The notes below the pieces were generated by a model, which searched no databases, had not been told where the DNA came from, and worked only from the letters and a program-made list of their open reading frames with translations. The translations under genes and the position numbers were made by a program. Positions 17,629 through 26,849 of a DNA stretch of 64,000 bases are shown here, in pieces. The stretch's first letter is position 1; each line of letters starts with the position of its first letter. Source of the DNA: Brevibacterium ihuae (lineage in GTDB: Bacteria > Actinomycetota > Actinomycetes > Actinomycetales > Brevibacteriaceae); NCBI RefSeq assembly GCF_900184225.1, contig NZ_FXWZ01000002.1, positions 519,759 to 583,758 of the forward strand, written 5' to 3'.

Positions 17629-18330
17629 TCAGGCCCCCATCATCGTCGTCGCCCGGAAGTGCTCCTCGCACAGGCGGCCGGCCTCGTCGGCATCCCGGTC
17701 CCGGATCGCCGCGACGATCGCCGAATGGTCCGCGCACGCGCGGGCGAAGAGCTCGGGGGAGAACGGATCGTGCCGGAACCCGGTGTTGATCCGCCGGTCG
17801 AGATCGGTGACGATCCGCACGATCTCCGGATTGTGCCCGGCTGTGGCCACCGCGTGGTGGAAGCGGGCGTCGGCGCGGCGCGCGGCGGCGGCGGAGTCGT
17901 GGGTCGCGTAGTCAGCCGCGAGCTCCGCGAGATGCTCGACCTCGGCGTCGGTGCGCCGCAGCGCGGCGAGGTGGGCGGCACGGTTCTGGACGATCGCCCG
18001 CGCGTCGAGCAGATCGACCCGCGCGCGGTGGAACTCCTGGAGCCGGTCCTCGGCACCGGAGAGAGCGCGCGCATCCCCGTCGGTGACGAAGGTGCCGCCG
18101 CCGCGGCCGCGGCGCCGTTCGATGAGCCCGCCGCGCTCGAGCCGGTCGAGAGCGGCCCGGACCGAGGAGCGCGACACCTGCATCGCGGCCGCGAGCTCGC
18201 GCTCGGGCGGCAGCGCGGTGCCGACCGGAAGGGCCCCGACCGCGATCGAGGACATGATGTGATCGGCGATCTGCTGGGGTGCGCTCGTCATCACGACGAC
18301 GTCCCCCAGGCCGCTGAGCTCCGCATCCAT
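17629..18330 (-). CDS. FadR-subfamily GntR transcriptional regulator
   Basis: A 233-residue regulator. A winged-helix N-terminus (about 20-85) carries LPPERELAAAMQVSRSSVRAAL, followed by an all-helical FCD ligand-binding domain with metal-site histidines (DARFHHAV and the ACADHSAI histidine). The ATG is preceded by AGGAGG. FadR-type regulators respond to small carboxylic acids; adjacency to ald suggests control of alanine or pyruvate metabolism, but this is inference only. Confidence 0.85.
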   Translation of the reverse strand: MDAELSGLGDVVVMTSAPQQIADHIMSSIAVGALPVGTALPPERELAAAMQVSRSSVRAALDRLERGGLIERRRGRGGGTFVTDGDARALSGAEDRLQEFHRARVDLLDARAIVQNRAAHLAALRRTDAEVEHLAELAADYATHDSAAAARRADARFHHAVATAGHNPEIVRIVTDLDRRINTGFRHDPFSPELFARACADHSAIVAAIRDRDADEAGRLCEEHFRATTMMGA

Positions 18331-18432
18331 GGGGCCTCCTTCCTGCGCCCATCCTAGGCGCCCGCACCGCCGCCGCGACCCAACCGCCGGAACCTGCACG
18401 CGCCGGGTCGAGCGGATTAGACTGGAGTCATC

Positions 18433-19341
18433 ATGACTTCACACGCGCCGCTCGGCACCCTCACCCCTGGCACCGTCTCACCCCAGCGCTCCGTCCCTGC
18501 AGGCATCGAGCGCCCGGAGTACGTCGGGCGGGCCGTCCCCGACGAGGGGCGCGGCGGGGACATGTACACCGCCGAGGAGATCGAGCGGATCCGCGCCGCC
18601 GGACGGCTGGCCGGCAATGCGCTCGCCGTCGCGGGAGCCGCGATCGCCCCCGGGGTCACGACCGATGAGCTCGACCGGATCGCCCATGAGTACCTCTGCG
18701 ACCACGGCGCGTACCCCTCGTGCCTCGGCTACCGGGGCTTCCCCAAGTCGATCTGCACCTCGATCAACGAGGTGATCTGCCACGGCATCCCGGATTCGAC
18801 CGTCCTGCAGGACGGGGACATCGTCAACCTCGACATCACCGCCTACCTCGACGGGATGCACGGGGACACGAACTACACCTTCACCGTGGGCGACGTCGAC
18901 GAGGAGTCGCGGCTCCTCGTCGAGCGCACCTACGAGGCGACGATGCGCGGGATCAGGGCGGTCAAGCCGGGTCGCGAGATCAACGTCATCGGCCGCGTCA
19001 TCGAGAAGTACGCCGGCCGGTTCGGCTACGGCGTGGTGCGCGACTACACCGGGCACGGCGTGGGCCGGGAGTTCCACTCGGGGCTCATCGTCCCCCACTA
19101 CGACGCTGCGCCCGCCCACAGCGAGGTCATGCGGCCCGGCATGGTGTTCACCATCGAGCCGATGCTCAACCTCGGCACCGAGAAGTGGGAGTCGTGGGAC
19201 GACGACTGGACGATCGTCACCGCCGACCGCACGCGCTCCGCCCAGTTCGAGCACACGCTCGTCGTCACCGAGACCGGCGCCGACATCCTCACCCTGCCCG
19301 ACGAGTCCACTGCGATCTATCACGGCCCCGCGGCCTCCTGA
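18433..19341 (+). CDS. map: methionine aminopeptidase type I
   Basis: Removes the initiator methionine from nascent proteins. The 302-residue enzyme has the five metal ligands Asp134, Asp145, His208, Glu242 and Glu273. It also has a roughly 40-residue N-terminal extension ([17 protein letters not shown]...) typical of the actinobacterial class Ic enzyme that docks on the ribosome. A TAGACT hexamer lies 10 bp before the ATG, so the transcript is probably leaderless or nearly so. ppgK follows after 10 bp. Confidence 0.94.
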   Translation: MTSHAPLGTLTPGTVSPQRSVPAGIERPEYVGRAVPDEGRGGDMYTAEEIERIRAAGRLAGNALAVAGAAIAPGVTTDELDRIAHEYLCDHGAYPSCLGYRGFPKSICTSINEVICHGIPDSTVLQDGDIVNLDITAYLDGMHGDTNYTFTVGDVDEESRLLVERTYEATMRGIRAVKPGREINVIGRVIEKYAGRFGYGVVRDYTGHGVGREFHSGLIVPHYDAAPAHSEVMRPGMVFTIEPMLNLGTEKWESWDDDWTIVTADRTRSAQFEHTLVVTETGADILTLPDESTAIYHGPAAS

Positions 19342-19351
19342 AAGGCGGATC

Positions 19352-20197
19352 ATGACCGACTTCCTCGACACCGACGCTCCCTTCGGGATCGGCGTCGACA
19401 TCGGCGGCACCGGGATCAAGGTCGGCCTCGTGTCGCTGGCCGAGGGCTCGCTGCCGTTCAAGCGCGTCCGCGTCCTCACCCCCAGGCCCGCGACCCCCGA
19501 GGCCGTGGTGGGCGCCGTGGCCGACGCCGTCGACCAGGTCGTCGACAAGGCGGTGCGGAAGAAGGTCGTGCCGGAGGCCGGGAGGATCGCCGGACTGCCG
19601 CTCGGCATCGCGTTCCCCGGAGTCGTCAAGAACGGCCGGGTGCTGTTCTGCCCCAATCTCGACCAGAGCTGGATCGGCGAGAACCTGCCCGCGGAGATCA
19701 CCGCCGCCACCGGCCGGGACTGCTTCGTCATGAACGACGCCGACGCCGCTGGACTCGCGGAGATGTCGTTCGGCGCCGGACGCGAGCACCGGAAGGACAC
19801 GGTGATCCTCACGACGCTCGGCACCGGCATCGGCACCGCACTCTTCCACGACGCCGCACTCGTGCCCTTCACCGAGCTCGGTCATCTCGAGATGAACGGG
19901 CGGGACGCCGAGACCCAGGCGGCGGAGTCGGTCAAGGTCCGCGAAGGACTCGACTACCCGGAGTGGGCGCAGCGCCTGCAGCAGTACTACTCCATGCTCG
20001 AGATGCTCTTCACCCCCGATCTCTTCATCGTCGGCGGAGGGATCTCGAAGAGCCACGACCAGTTCCTGCCGCTCCTCGAGCTGCGCACCCCGATCGTGCC
20101 GGCGGAGCTCCGCAACGACGCCGGGATGGTCGGTGCGGCGTACCTCGCCGGCCGCAACGGCCGGGCGAAGGTGAAGAAGCGCCGCTCCGTCGTGTGA
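19352..20197 (+). CDS. ppgK: polyphosphate glucokinase
   Basis: A 281-residue ROK-family kinase that phosphorylates glucose with polyphosphate or ATP. It shows the phosphate loop GVDIGGTGIKVG, the sugar-binding NDADAAGLAE and ELGHLEMNGRDAE, and GTGIGTALF. The ROK zinc-binding CxCGxxGC motif is absent, as in the polyphosphate enzymes. It is co-transcribed with map and ends just before the 3' end of RNase P RNA on the other strand. Confidence 0.9.
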   Translation: MTDFLDTDAPFGIGVDIGGTGIKVGLVSLAEGSLPFKRVRVLTPRPATPEAVVGAVADAVDQVVDKAVRKKVVPEAGRIAGLPLGIAFPGVVKNGRVLFCPNLDQSWIGENLPAEITAATGRDCFVMNDADAAGLAEMSFGAGREHRKDTVILTTLGTGIGTALFHDAALVPFTELGHLEMNGRDAETQAAESVKVREGLDYPEWAQRLQQYYSMLEMLFTPDLFIVGGGISKSHDQFLPLLELRTPIVPAELRNDAGMVGAAYLAGRNGRAKVKKRRSVV

Positions 20198-20204
20198 TGG
20201 GGTG

Positions 20205-20590
20205 AGGACAGGCCGTCTGTACGCCGGGTTCTGTGCACGGGCCGGTCACCCGGACACCGTGTGACGGTCATCTGTCTAGGGCCGCCGTCGCCGACGGCCT
20301 CGAGCGATCCACCCGACAGCTCGGGCGAGCAGCCCTCGAGCGCTGTCTGTCCGATCTTGCTCCCAGCGGGGTTTACCCAGCGATTCCGGTCACCCGGAAC
20401 CCTGGTGGTCTCTTACACCACCGTTTCACCCTTACCGGCCTGCACGCGGCAGGCAGGCGGTCTGCTCTCTGTTGCACGTGCCCGCGGGTCGCCCCGGGTG
20501 GGTGTTACCCACCGCTGCGCTCTGCGGAGCCCGGACGTTCCTCGTCAGCGCGAACGCTGCCGCGACCGTCCGACGACCTGTCCTCGACGC
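20205..20590 (-). ncRNA. rnpB: RNase P RNA, bacterial class A
   Basis: Catalytic RNA that matures tRNA 5' ends. On the minus strand it starts with GAGGACAGGTCGTCGGACG and contains GAGGAACGTCCGGGCT, GGGTAACACCCACC, the loop GGTAAGGGTGAAACGG and the conserved 3' section ending in GGCCTGTCCTC, which pairs with the 5' end. The ends are estimated from this P1 pairing to within about ten bases. Confidence 0.95.
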
Positions 20591-20618
20591 ACCAGTCTAA
20601 CCCCTAGGATGGTGGACC

Positions 20619-21374
20619 GTGATCATCCTCCTGCCGCCCTCCGAGGGCAAGACCCCGGCGGCGACCGGACCGCTCCTCGACCTCGATGCGCTCAGCCTTC
20701 CGGAACTCGCCGCCGCCCGCGCCGAGGTCCTCGACTCCCTCGCCGAGGTGTCGGCGGGCGAGGACGCCCTCGAACGCCTCGGGCTCGGTGCGAGCCTCGC
20801 CGCGGACGTCGCGCGGAACACCCGGCTCACCGAGATCCCCTGCGCACCGGCGATCGAGACCTACACCGGCGTGCTCTACGGCGCGCTCGGACGACTCACT
20901 CCCACGGCCCGGCGCCGCCTCGACCGGGTCCGGGTGTCCTCGGCGCTGTTCGGCATAGTCGGGGCGCTCGATCCGATCCCGGCCTACCGGCTGTCGATGA
21001 AGACCCGGCTCGACGGGCACGGGGTGCTCTCGACATGGTGGCGTCCGCGCCTGGCACCCGTCCTCGACGCGGAGTTCGCCGGGGAGCTCATCCTCGACTG
21101 CCGCTCGGCGGAGTACCGGAAGTCGTGGCCCGGGCCGTCCGGGTCGACCGTCGTCGTCGATGTCCACACCGAGAAGGACGGGGTGAGGACGGTCGTCTCC
21201 CACAACGCCAAGCACACCCGGGGCGAGCTCGTCGGTCACCTGCTGCGCTCGCGGGCCGAGCTGCCGACGGACTTCCGCGGGCTCGTCCGAGCGGCGAAGC
21301 GGCGCTACGACGTCGAGTTCGCTCCCCCGCACCGCGGACGGCCCGCTGTGCTCGACATCATCCTGCCGGGCTGA
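20619..21374 (+). CDS. yaaA: YaaA family peroxide-stress protein
   Basis: A 251-residue protein with the family signatures ILLPPSEGKT at the start, ETYTGVLYGAL, ALDPIPAYRLSMK and SHNAKHTRGEL near the end. Enterobacterial YaaA lowers intracellular iron under peroxide stress and binds DNA. The GTG start sits about 9 bp after a TAGGAT -10-like hexamer, so a very short leader is likely. It is divergent from rnpB. Confidence 0.9.
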   Translation: MIILLPPSEGKTPAATGPLLDLDALSLPELAAARAEVLDSLAEVSAGEDALERLGLGASLAADVARNTRLTEIPCAPAIETYTGVLYGALGRLTPTARRRLDRVRVSSALFGIVGALDPIPAYRLSMKTRLDGHGVLSTWWRPRLAPVLDAEFAGELILDCRSAEYRKSWPGPSGSTVVVDVHTEKDGVRTVVSHNAKHTRGELVGHLLRSRAELPTDFRGLVRAAKRRYDVEFAPPHRGRPAVLDIILPG

Positions 21375-21392
21375 GCGGGCGCACGCACCTCT

Positions 21393-21410
21393 GCGGCAGT
21401 CGCCTGCCGC
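21393..21410. terminator. short hairpin between yaaA and the zinc-ribbon gene
   Basis: GCGGCAG pairs with CTGCCGC over a four-base loop between two converging genes. It is modest in length, so termination is a guess from position. Confidence 0.45.
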
Positions 21411-21420
21411 CTCAGGGCTC

Positions 21421-22152
21421 TCAGCCGAGCGGAGCGACGAGGAGCGTCTCGCACGAGTCGCACTCGACGACCGTGCCGGGCTCGGCTCCGGAGATCGCGT
21501 CGCGGGCCACCCCGCTGAGCTCGTCGCCGCAGGCGCCGCACGCACCGTGCGTGAGCACGGCGGCGCCGACCCGTCCCGCCGATTCCTTCGCGGTCACGCG
21601 TTGGCGGAGGTCGTCCGGCAGCTCCTCCGCCCGGCCCGCGCGCTCGGACTCGAGCTCCGCGGCCTCGGCGGAGAGCTCCTCGGCCCGCGCCTTCCGCTCG
21701 AGCTGGAGGTCCCGGCCCCGCGCGGCGATCTCGGCGCCCTCGGTGCGGAGCCCCGCGATCTCCGCGTCCTGCTCCTCGACGGTGCCGAGGCTCGTGAGCT
21801 GGTCCTCCTCGACCGACTCGCGGGCGGACTTCGCGCTCGCGATGTCGCCCTGGAGCGCCACGAGGTCTCTCGACGTCAGGCCCTCGCCGGAGGCGAGGCG
21901 CGCTTCCATCCGCTCGATCGTCGCGCTGCGCGCCGCGACATCGGACTCGAGCGCGGCGGTACGCTCGGCCTCCGCGGTGCGGGTCGCCTCGAGCGCGGCG
22001 ATGCGCTCGGCATTGGCCTTGTGCTCGCCCGCGAGTCCGCGGAGCTGCTCGAGGAGCTCGGTCTGCTGGGCGGCGTGGGCGTTCTTCCGCAGGCGGGCCG
22101 ACAGGTCGATCCAGTCGAGGAGGGCGCGGTGTGCGGTGTCGGTGAGGTGCAT
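21421..22152 (-). CDS. coiled-coil protein with C4 zinc ribbon (Rv2229c-like)
   Basis: A 243-residue protein: a long charged coiled coil (about 15-185), then a zinc ribbon made of CGAC and CDSC near the end. It matches the actinobacterial C4-type zinc-ribbon family encoded next to Nif3. The start is MHLTDTAHRALLDWI; the longer open frame upstream overlaps the Nif3 gene. It begins 2 bp after the Nif3 stop. Function unknown, possibly nucleic-acid binding. Confidence 0.85.
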   Translation of the reverse strand: MHLTDTAHRALLDWIDLSARLRKNAHAAQQTELLEQLRGLAGEHKANAERIAALEATRTAEAERTAALESDVAARSATIERMEARLASGEGLTSRDLVALQGDIASAKSARESVEEDQLTSLGTVEEQDAEIAGLRTEGAEIAARGRDLQLERKARAEELSAEAAELESERAGRAEELPDDLRQRVTAKESAGRVGAAVLTHGACGACGDELSGVARDAISGAEPGTVVECDSCETLLVAPLG

Positions 22153-22154
22153 GC

Positions 22155-23069
22155 TCAGTCCTCGGTCGGTGAGGACGGGTCGGTGGATTCCGGGTCGGTG
22201 CGTGCGGATCCGGGCTGGGAGTCGAGCGGCTGGTCGATCCGCAGCGTCCACGGATCAGTGCGGATCCGGGACACGGTGATGTCGATCTCATGGCCGGCGG
22301 ACTCCGCAGCGGTCGCGAGCTGGTCGGCGGCCCGGTCGAGCCACAGCGCCTCGGCGGCCCAGTGGGAGATGTCGATGAGATGGGGCGTGCCGTCGGTCCG
22401 GTGCGCGGTGTCGCGGGCCTCGGTCGCGGGGTGGTGGCGGAGGTCCGAGGTGATGTACACCCCGGCGCCGGAGCCGCGCACGGCATCGAACATCGAATCC
22501 CCCGCTCCGCCGAGCACGGCCACCCGGGTGACCTCGGCGTCCGGATCGCCGGCGATGCGCACCCCGGTCACCGTGGCATCGAGCACCGCGGCGAGGCGGC
22601 GGGCGAGCGATTCGACGGTCTGCGGCCCGGGCAGGTCGCCGACCCGGCCGATGCCCACCCCGGCGGGCGCCTCGGCTGTGGGGGCGAGCGGCGTCGTCCC
22701 GGTGAGGCCGAGCACCTCGGCGAGGACGTCGGTCACCCCGCCGCGGGCGGAGTCGGCGTTCGTGTGGGCGTTGAACTGCGCCACGCCGGCCCGGATGAGG
22801 GCGTGGACCGCTCCGCCCTTGAGGGTGCCGGCGTTGACCGAGGTGACCCCGCGCAGGAGGAGCGGATGATGGGTGACGAGCATGTCGTACCCGCCGTCGA
22901 CCGCCTCGGCGACGATGGAGTCGACCGGGTCGAGGGCGAGGAGGAGTCTGCGCACCGGAGCCGCGGGATCGCCGACCGCGAGGCCGACGGTGTCCCAGCT
23001 CTCGGCGTAGGAGGCCGGCCACAGCTCCTCGCACAGGTCCATGATCGTCGTCACTGTCGCGGTGCTCAT
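22155..23069 (-). CDS. Nif3-like dinuclear metal-centre protein
   Basis: A 304-residue member of the Nif3/YbgI family, ring-shaped hexamers that bind two metals. The metal-binding motif THHPLL with preceding DMLV, FNAHTNAD and the C-terminal ITSDLRHHPATEA and DISHWAAEAL are visible. The ATG giving MSTATVTTIMDLCEELWP fits the family. The C-terminal 30 residues are Pro/Asp/Ser-rich and probably disordered. It is first of two genes with the zinc-ribbon protein. Some relatives are GTP cyclohydrolase-like; the role is unclear. Confidence 0.88.
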   Translation of the reverse strand: MSTATVTTIMDLCEELWPASYAESWDTVGLAVGDPAAPVRRLLLALDPVDSIVAEAVDGGYDMLVTHHPLLLRGVTSVNAGTLKGGAVHALIRAGVAQFNAHTNADSARGGVTDVLAEVLGLTGTTPLAPTAEAPAGVGIGRVGDLPGPQTVESLARRLAAVLDATVTGVRIAGDPDAEVTRVAVLGGAGDSMFDAVRGSGAGVYITSDLRHHPATEARDTAHRTDGTPHLIDISHWAAEALWLDRAADQLATAAESAGHEIDITVSRIRTDPWTLRIDQPLDSQPGSARTDPESTDPSSPTED

Positions 23070-23178
23070 GGGGCCACCGTAGTACACCGCGGTCCCGCGC
23101 CCGCAGTGCTGCGCGGCCGTGCGGTTCACGGAGCGGACACGGCTGGGAGTGTGTCCCGGAGCACATTAGGGTGGACCC

Positions 23179-24693
23179 ATGAACTCGATCCCAGCGCTGC
23201 GATCCAGCACCATCGCCGACGTCCTCCGCCGCACCGCACGGCGCACCCCCGACCGGACCGCCATCGTCTTCGGCGACCGGACGTGGACCTACGCCGAGCT
23301 CGACGCCGGGGTCACCGCGCTCGCCCGGCACCTCGTGGCCCAGGGGCTCGACCACGGCGACCGGGTGGCCGCCTACGGGAAGAACTCCGACCTCTACGCC
23401 CTCGTGTTCCTCGCCACGGTGCGCGCGGGCCTCATCCACGTGCCGGTGAACTACCAGCTCAAGAACGACGAGCTCGAGTACATCCTCGACGACTCCGGCG
23501 CCCGCCTCGTCATCGCCGATGCGGACATGGCCGGCGACATCGACGCGACGGAGACCGGCCGCGGCGCACAGCGCGCGACCTTCGAGGATCTCCTCGACGT
23601 CGCCCGCGCAGCCGACATCCCGCCGGCGGAGATGGGCGAGTTCGACGTCACCGACACCGACGTCGCCCAGCTGCTCTACACCTCGGGCACGACCTCGCTG
23701 CCCAAGGGTGCGGTGATGACGCACCGCGCGCTCCTCCACCACTACCTCAGCTGCCTCGACGTGCTCGACTTCGACGAGGGCGATCGACAGGTCCACGCGC
23801 TCCCGCTCTACCACTCCGCGCAGATGCACGTGTTCCTCATCCCGGCGCTCATCAAGGGCGCGTACAACATCATCGTCCCCGTCCCGGTGCCCGGCGACCT
23901 CCTCGCCCTCATCGAGTCCGAGGGGATCAACACCTTCTTCGCCGCGCCCACCGTGTGGGTCGCGCTCGTCAACCACCCGGACTTCGCCACCCGGGACCTC
24001 ACGAGCCTGCGCAAGGCGTACTACGGCGCCTCGATCATGCCCGGTCCGGTGCTCCACAAGCTCGTCGCGCACCTCCCCGAGCTCGGGTTCTACAACTGCT
24101 TCGGGCAGTCGGAGATGGGCCCCCTGTGCACCGTGCTCCGACCCGAGGAGCACAAGGACCGGCTCGGCTCGGCCGGCCGCGCGTGCCTGTTCGTCGAGAC
24201 CCGGGTCGTCGACCCCTCGGGCGTCGACGTCGAGCCCGGCACCCAGGGCGAGATCCTCTACCGCTCCCCGCAGCTGTGCGAGGGCTACTGGAACAAGCCC
24301 GAGGCGACCGAGGAGGCGTTCCGCGACGGCTGGTTCCACTCCGGCGATCTCGTCATCCAGGACGCCGAGGGCTATGTCGAGGTCATCGACCGGGTCAAGG
24401 ACGTCATCAACACCGGCGGCGTGCTCGTCGCAAGCCGCCAGGTCGAGGACGCGATCTTCGAGCTCGACTCCGTCGCCGAGGTCGCGGTCATCGGCATGCC
24501 GGACGAGAAGTGGATCGAGGCGATCACCGCCTATGTCGTCCGCAAGGACGAGAGCCTCACCGCGGAGCAGGTCATCGAGCACGTCAAGGGTCGGCTCGCC
24601 GGCTTCAAGGTGCCCAAGGCGATCCACTTCGTCGACGAGCTGCCGAAGAACTCCTCGGGGAAGATCCTCAAGCGCACGCTTCGCTCGCGCTGA
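23179..24693 (+). CDS. AMP-forming acyl-CoA synthetase
   Basis: A 504-residue adenylating enzyme activating a carboxylic acid to its CoA thioester. The ATP loop YTSGTTSLPKGA, the YNCFGQSEMGP motif, the hinge and ribose-binding GWFHSGDLV and the catalytic C-terminal Lys in KNSSGKILKR are all present, so the enzyme looks intact. The acyl pocket motif LPLYHSAQMHVFLIP suggests a fatty or branched acid, but the substrate is not readable. It is divergent from the Nif3 operon. Confidence 0.88.
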   Translation: MNSIPALRSSTIADVLRRTARRTPDRTAIVFGDRTWTYAELDAGVTALARHLVAQGLDHGDRVAAYGKNSDLYALVFLATVRAGLIHVPVNYQLKNDELEYILDDSGARLVIADADMAGDIDATETGRGAQRATFEDLLDVARAADIPPAEMGEFDVTDTDVAQLLYTSGTTSLPKGAVMTHRALLHHYLSCLDVLDFDEGDRQVHALPLYHSAQMHVFLIPALIKGAYNIIVPVPVPGDLLALIESEGINTFFAAPTVWVALVNHPDFATRDLTSLRKAYYGASIMPGPVLHKLVAHLPELGFYNCFGQSEMGPLCTVLRPEEHKDRLGSAGRACLFVETRVVDPSGVDVEPGTQGEILYRSPQLCEGYWNKPEATEEAFRDGWFHSGDLVIQDAEGYVEVIDRVKDVINTGGVLVASRQVEDAIFELDSVAEVAVIGMPDEKWIEAITAYVVRKDESLTAEQVIEHVKGRLAGFKVPKAIHFVDELPKNSSGKILKRTLRSR

Positions 24694-24720
24694 GCGGGCC
24701 CAGTCCGCGGTAGTCCTCGG

Positions 24721-25746
24721 TCACCGGTAGTCGTCGATCTCGATCGACTCCACCGGCTGTGACTCGAGCGCCGCCATGAAGCGCCACGTGTCGGGCCGCG
24801 AGCCGTCGACGTCGGTGAGGTCGTAGTGCCGGGCGAGCTCGTAGGAGCTCGTCGACCGGGTGTTCCACCGCGCCCGCTCCGGGTCCGCGGCGAGGGCCGC
24901 GATCCCGCGGGCGAGCAGCGCCGGGCTCTCCGAGATCGCGAACGCGTAGGGCGGCACGGCGTCCGACCGTCCGCGGTTGGCCCGGGCCGCCGCCTCCCAC
25001 GTGTCCTCGGTGACACCGAAGCCCTCGAGCATCATCTCCGAGCGCAGCCAGCCGGGAGTCACCGACACCGCGGTGCCCTCGTGCTCGCGGAGCTCGTGGC
25101 CCGTGGCGAACGCGAGCCGGTCGACCGCCGTCTTCGTGAGATCGAGGAAGACCGTCGATCGGAAGTGCGCGGCGTTGTACGTCCGGGTGCCGTCGGTGAT
25201 CTCGACGACGAGGCCGCCGGGTGAACGGACGAGCAGTCCGAGGGCGGCACGGCTCGTGAGGAGGTGGGTGAGGAAGCCGGTCTCGAACAGCTGCATCCCG
25301 CGGGCGAGGTCGTACTCCCACAGCGGGACGTCGAACTCGACGTACGCCTCTCCCCCGATGTCGTTGACGAGGATGTCGAGACGACCGTGCGCGGCATCGA
25401 TCCGCTCGACGAGCGCGGTGATCTCCTCGACCCGCCGGTGGTCGACGACCTCGGCGTGGGCGATGCCGCCGGCCGCGGTGACGAGTCCTGCGGTCTCCTC
25501 GACGGTCTCCGGCCTGCCGTAGTCGGAGCGGGCCGCCCCGGTCGAGCGGCCGGTGCAGTACACCTCGGCACCGGCCCCGCCGAGCGCGCGGGCGATCGCG
25601 CGCCCGGCTCCGCGGGTGGCCCCGGTGACGAGGGCGATCCTGCCGGCGAGCGGCCGGGCGGGCTCGTCCGAGGTGTGCGGGAACGAGGCGTGTCGGGCAG
25701 GGGTGTGTCGGGCAGGGGTCTCCGGGTGCTGTGCGTCGGTGTCCAT
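24721..25746 (-). CDS. SDR-family oxidoreductase, catalytic Tyr apparently replaced
   Basis: A 341-residue protein with the Rossmann motif TGATRGAGRAIA, CTGRST, NDIGG and PGWLRSEMM. It belongs to the SDR group with an extra loop before the active site. Relatives read FYDLxK, giving the Tyr-x3-Lys pair; here the stretch is FLDLTK, so Leu takes the place of Tyr. It may therefore be catalytically altered. The N-terminus carries an apparent repeat (PARHTPARH), so the true start could be internal near 25680. It is divergent from a WYL regulator, a common local-regulator arrangement. Confidence 0.82.
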   Translation of the reverse strand: MDTDAQHPETPARHTPARHASFPHTSDEPARPLAGRIALVTGATRGAGRAIARALGGAGAEVYCTGRSTGAARSDYGRPETVEETAGLVTAAGGIAHAEVVDHRRVEEITALVERIDAAHGRLDILVNDIGGEAYVEFDVPLWEYDLARGMQLFETGFLTHLLTSRAALGLLVRSPGGLVVEITDGTRTYNAAHFRSTVFLDLTKTAVDRLAFATGHELREHEGTAVSVTPGWLRSEMMLEGFGVTEDTWEAAARANRGRSDAVPPYAFAISESPALLARGIAALAADPERARWNTRSTSSYELARHYDLTDVDGSRPDTWRFMAALESQPVESIEIDDYR

Positions 25747-25805
25747 GATGCGAGCATGCCAGCCATTCCCGACAGATCGTGTCGTGAATTCTCTAGGCTC
25801 GTCCC

Positions 25806-26807
25806 ATGCGGTCCGCTCGCCTGCTCTCCCTCATCATCGACCTCTCCCGCCTCCGCTCGACGACCGTCGCCGTGCTCGCCGACCGGCACGGGGTCTCGCC
25901 GCGCACGGTCCAACGCGATCTCGTCGCCCTCCAGGGCATGGGGGTACCGCTGTGGACCCGCACGGGACCCGCAGGCGGCGTGGGGCTCGTCGAGGGGTGG
26001 ACGTCGCCGATCGCCGGGATGCCGGCCCAGCAGACCACCGCACTCCTCCTCGGGGAGACCGCCGCCGGCGACCTCGGCCTCGCCGCGGACTTCCGCGCGG
26101 CCCGGCTGCGCCTGCGCGAGGCGGATCGGGACCGCGACGGTGACCTCAACCGACGGATCCTCATCGACTCCGCTGCGTGGTTCACCGAGTCCGAGGAGCC
26201 GACCGCGCTGCCGGCGGTGTCCCGTGCGGTGTGGACCGGTCGTCGGCTCCGGATCCGCTACCGTCGGGGAGGCACGACCGCGACCCGGGTGCTCGACCCG
26301 CTCGGCCTCGTCCTCAAAACCGACCGCTGGTACCTCGTCGCCGCCCACCGGAGAGCCGTGCGGACGTACCGGGTGGCGCGCATCGAGCACGCGACGGTGC
26401 TCGACCTCGAGGCATGGCGGCCCGCCGACTTCTCGCTCGCGTCCGCGTGGCACCGGTCGCGGGCGGAGTTCGAGGAGGGCCTGACCCGGATCACGGTCCG
26501 CCTCACGCTGCCCCGATCCGCACTCCCCGCCCTCCGGCGGGCCGCCCCCGGACCGCGGACGACAGCCGTGCTCGATGCGGTGACCGCGACCCCCTCCGGC
26601 GGCGAGGACCGCGTGACGGTCGATCTCCCGATGGAGAGCCCCGAGATCGCCGCCTCCCAGCTCCTCCAGGTCCCCGGGGTCGCGGTGTCCTCCCCCGCGG
26701 CCGTCCGGGAGCGGCTCGCCGAGCGCGGCCGCGACCTGTGGGAGCGCAATCGGCAGGGTGCGGCCGCGCCGACCTCCGGTGCGCGGCACCGGACCGCGAG
26801 TCCGTAG
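25806..26807 (+). CDS. WYL-domain transcriptional regulator (YafY type)
   Basis: A 333-residue regulator. The N-terminal winged helix (RLLSLIIDLSRLRSTTVAVLA ... VSPRTVQRDL) is followed by a WYL domain with RWYLVAAHRRAVRTYRVARI. It is divergent from the SDR gene across 59 bp, which probably contains both promoters (TAGGCT near 25795). WYL domains sense nucleotides or other ligands. Auto-control and control of the SDR gene are inferred from position. Confidence 0.88.
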   Translation: MRSARLLSLIIDLSRLRSTTVAVLADRHGVSPRTVQRDLVALQGMGVPLWTRTGPAGGVGLVEGWTSPIAGMPAQQTTALLLGETAAGDLGLAADFRAARLRLREADRDRDGDLNRRILIDSAAWFTESEEPTALPAVSRAVWTGRRLRIRYRRGGTTATRVLDPLGLVLKTDRWYLVAAHRRAVRTYRVARIEHATVLDLEAWRPADFSLASAWHRSRAEFEEGLTRITVRLTLPRSALPALRRAAPGPRTTAVLDAVTATPSGGEDRVTVDLPMESPEIAASQLLQVPGVAVSSPAAVRERLAERGRDLWERNRQGAAAPTSGARHRTASP

Positions 26808-26849
26808 GATACTCGGTGGCCCGTTCACCCCAGCCCCGAGGACACATCG

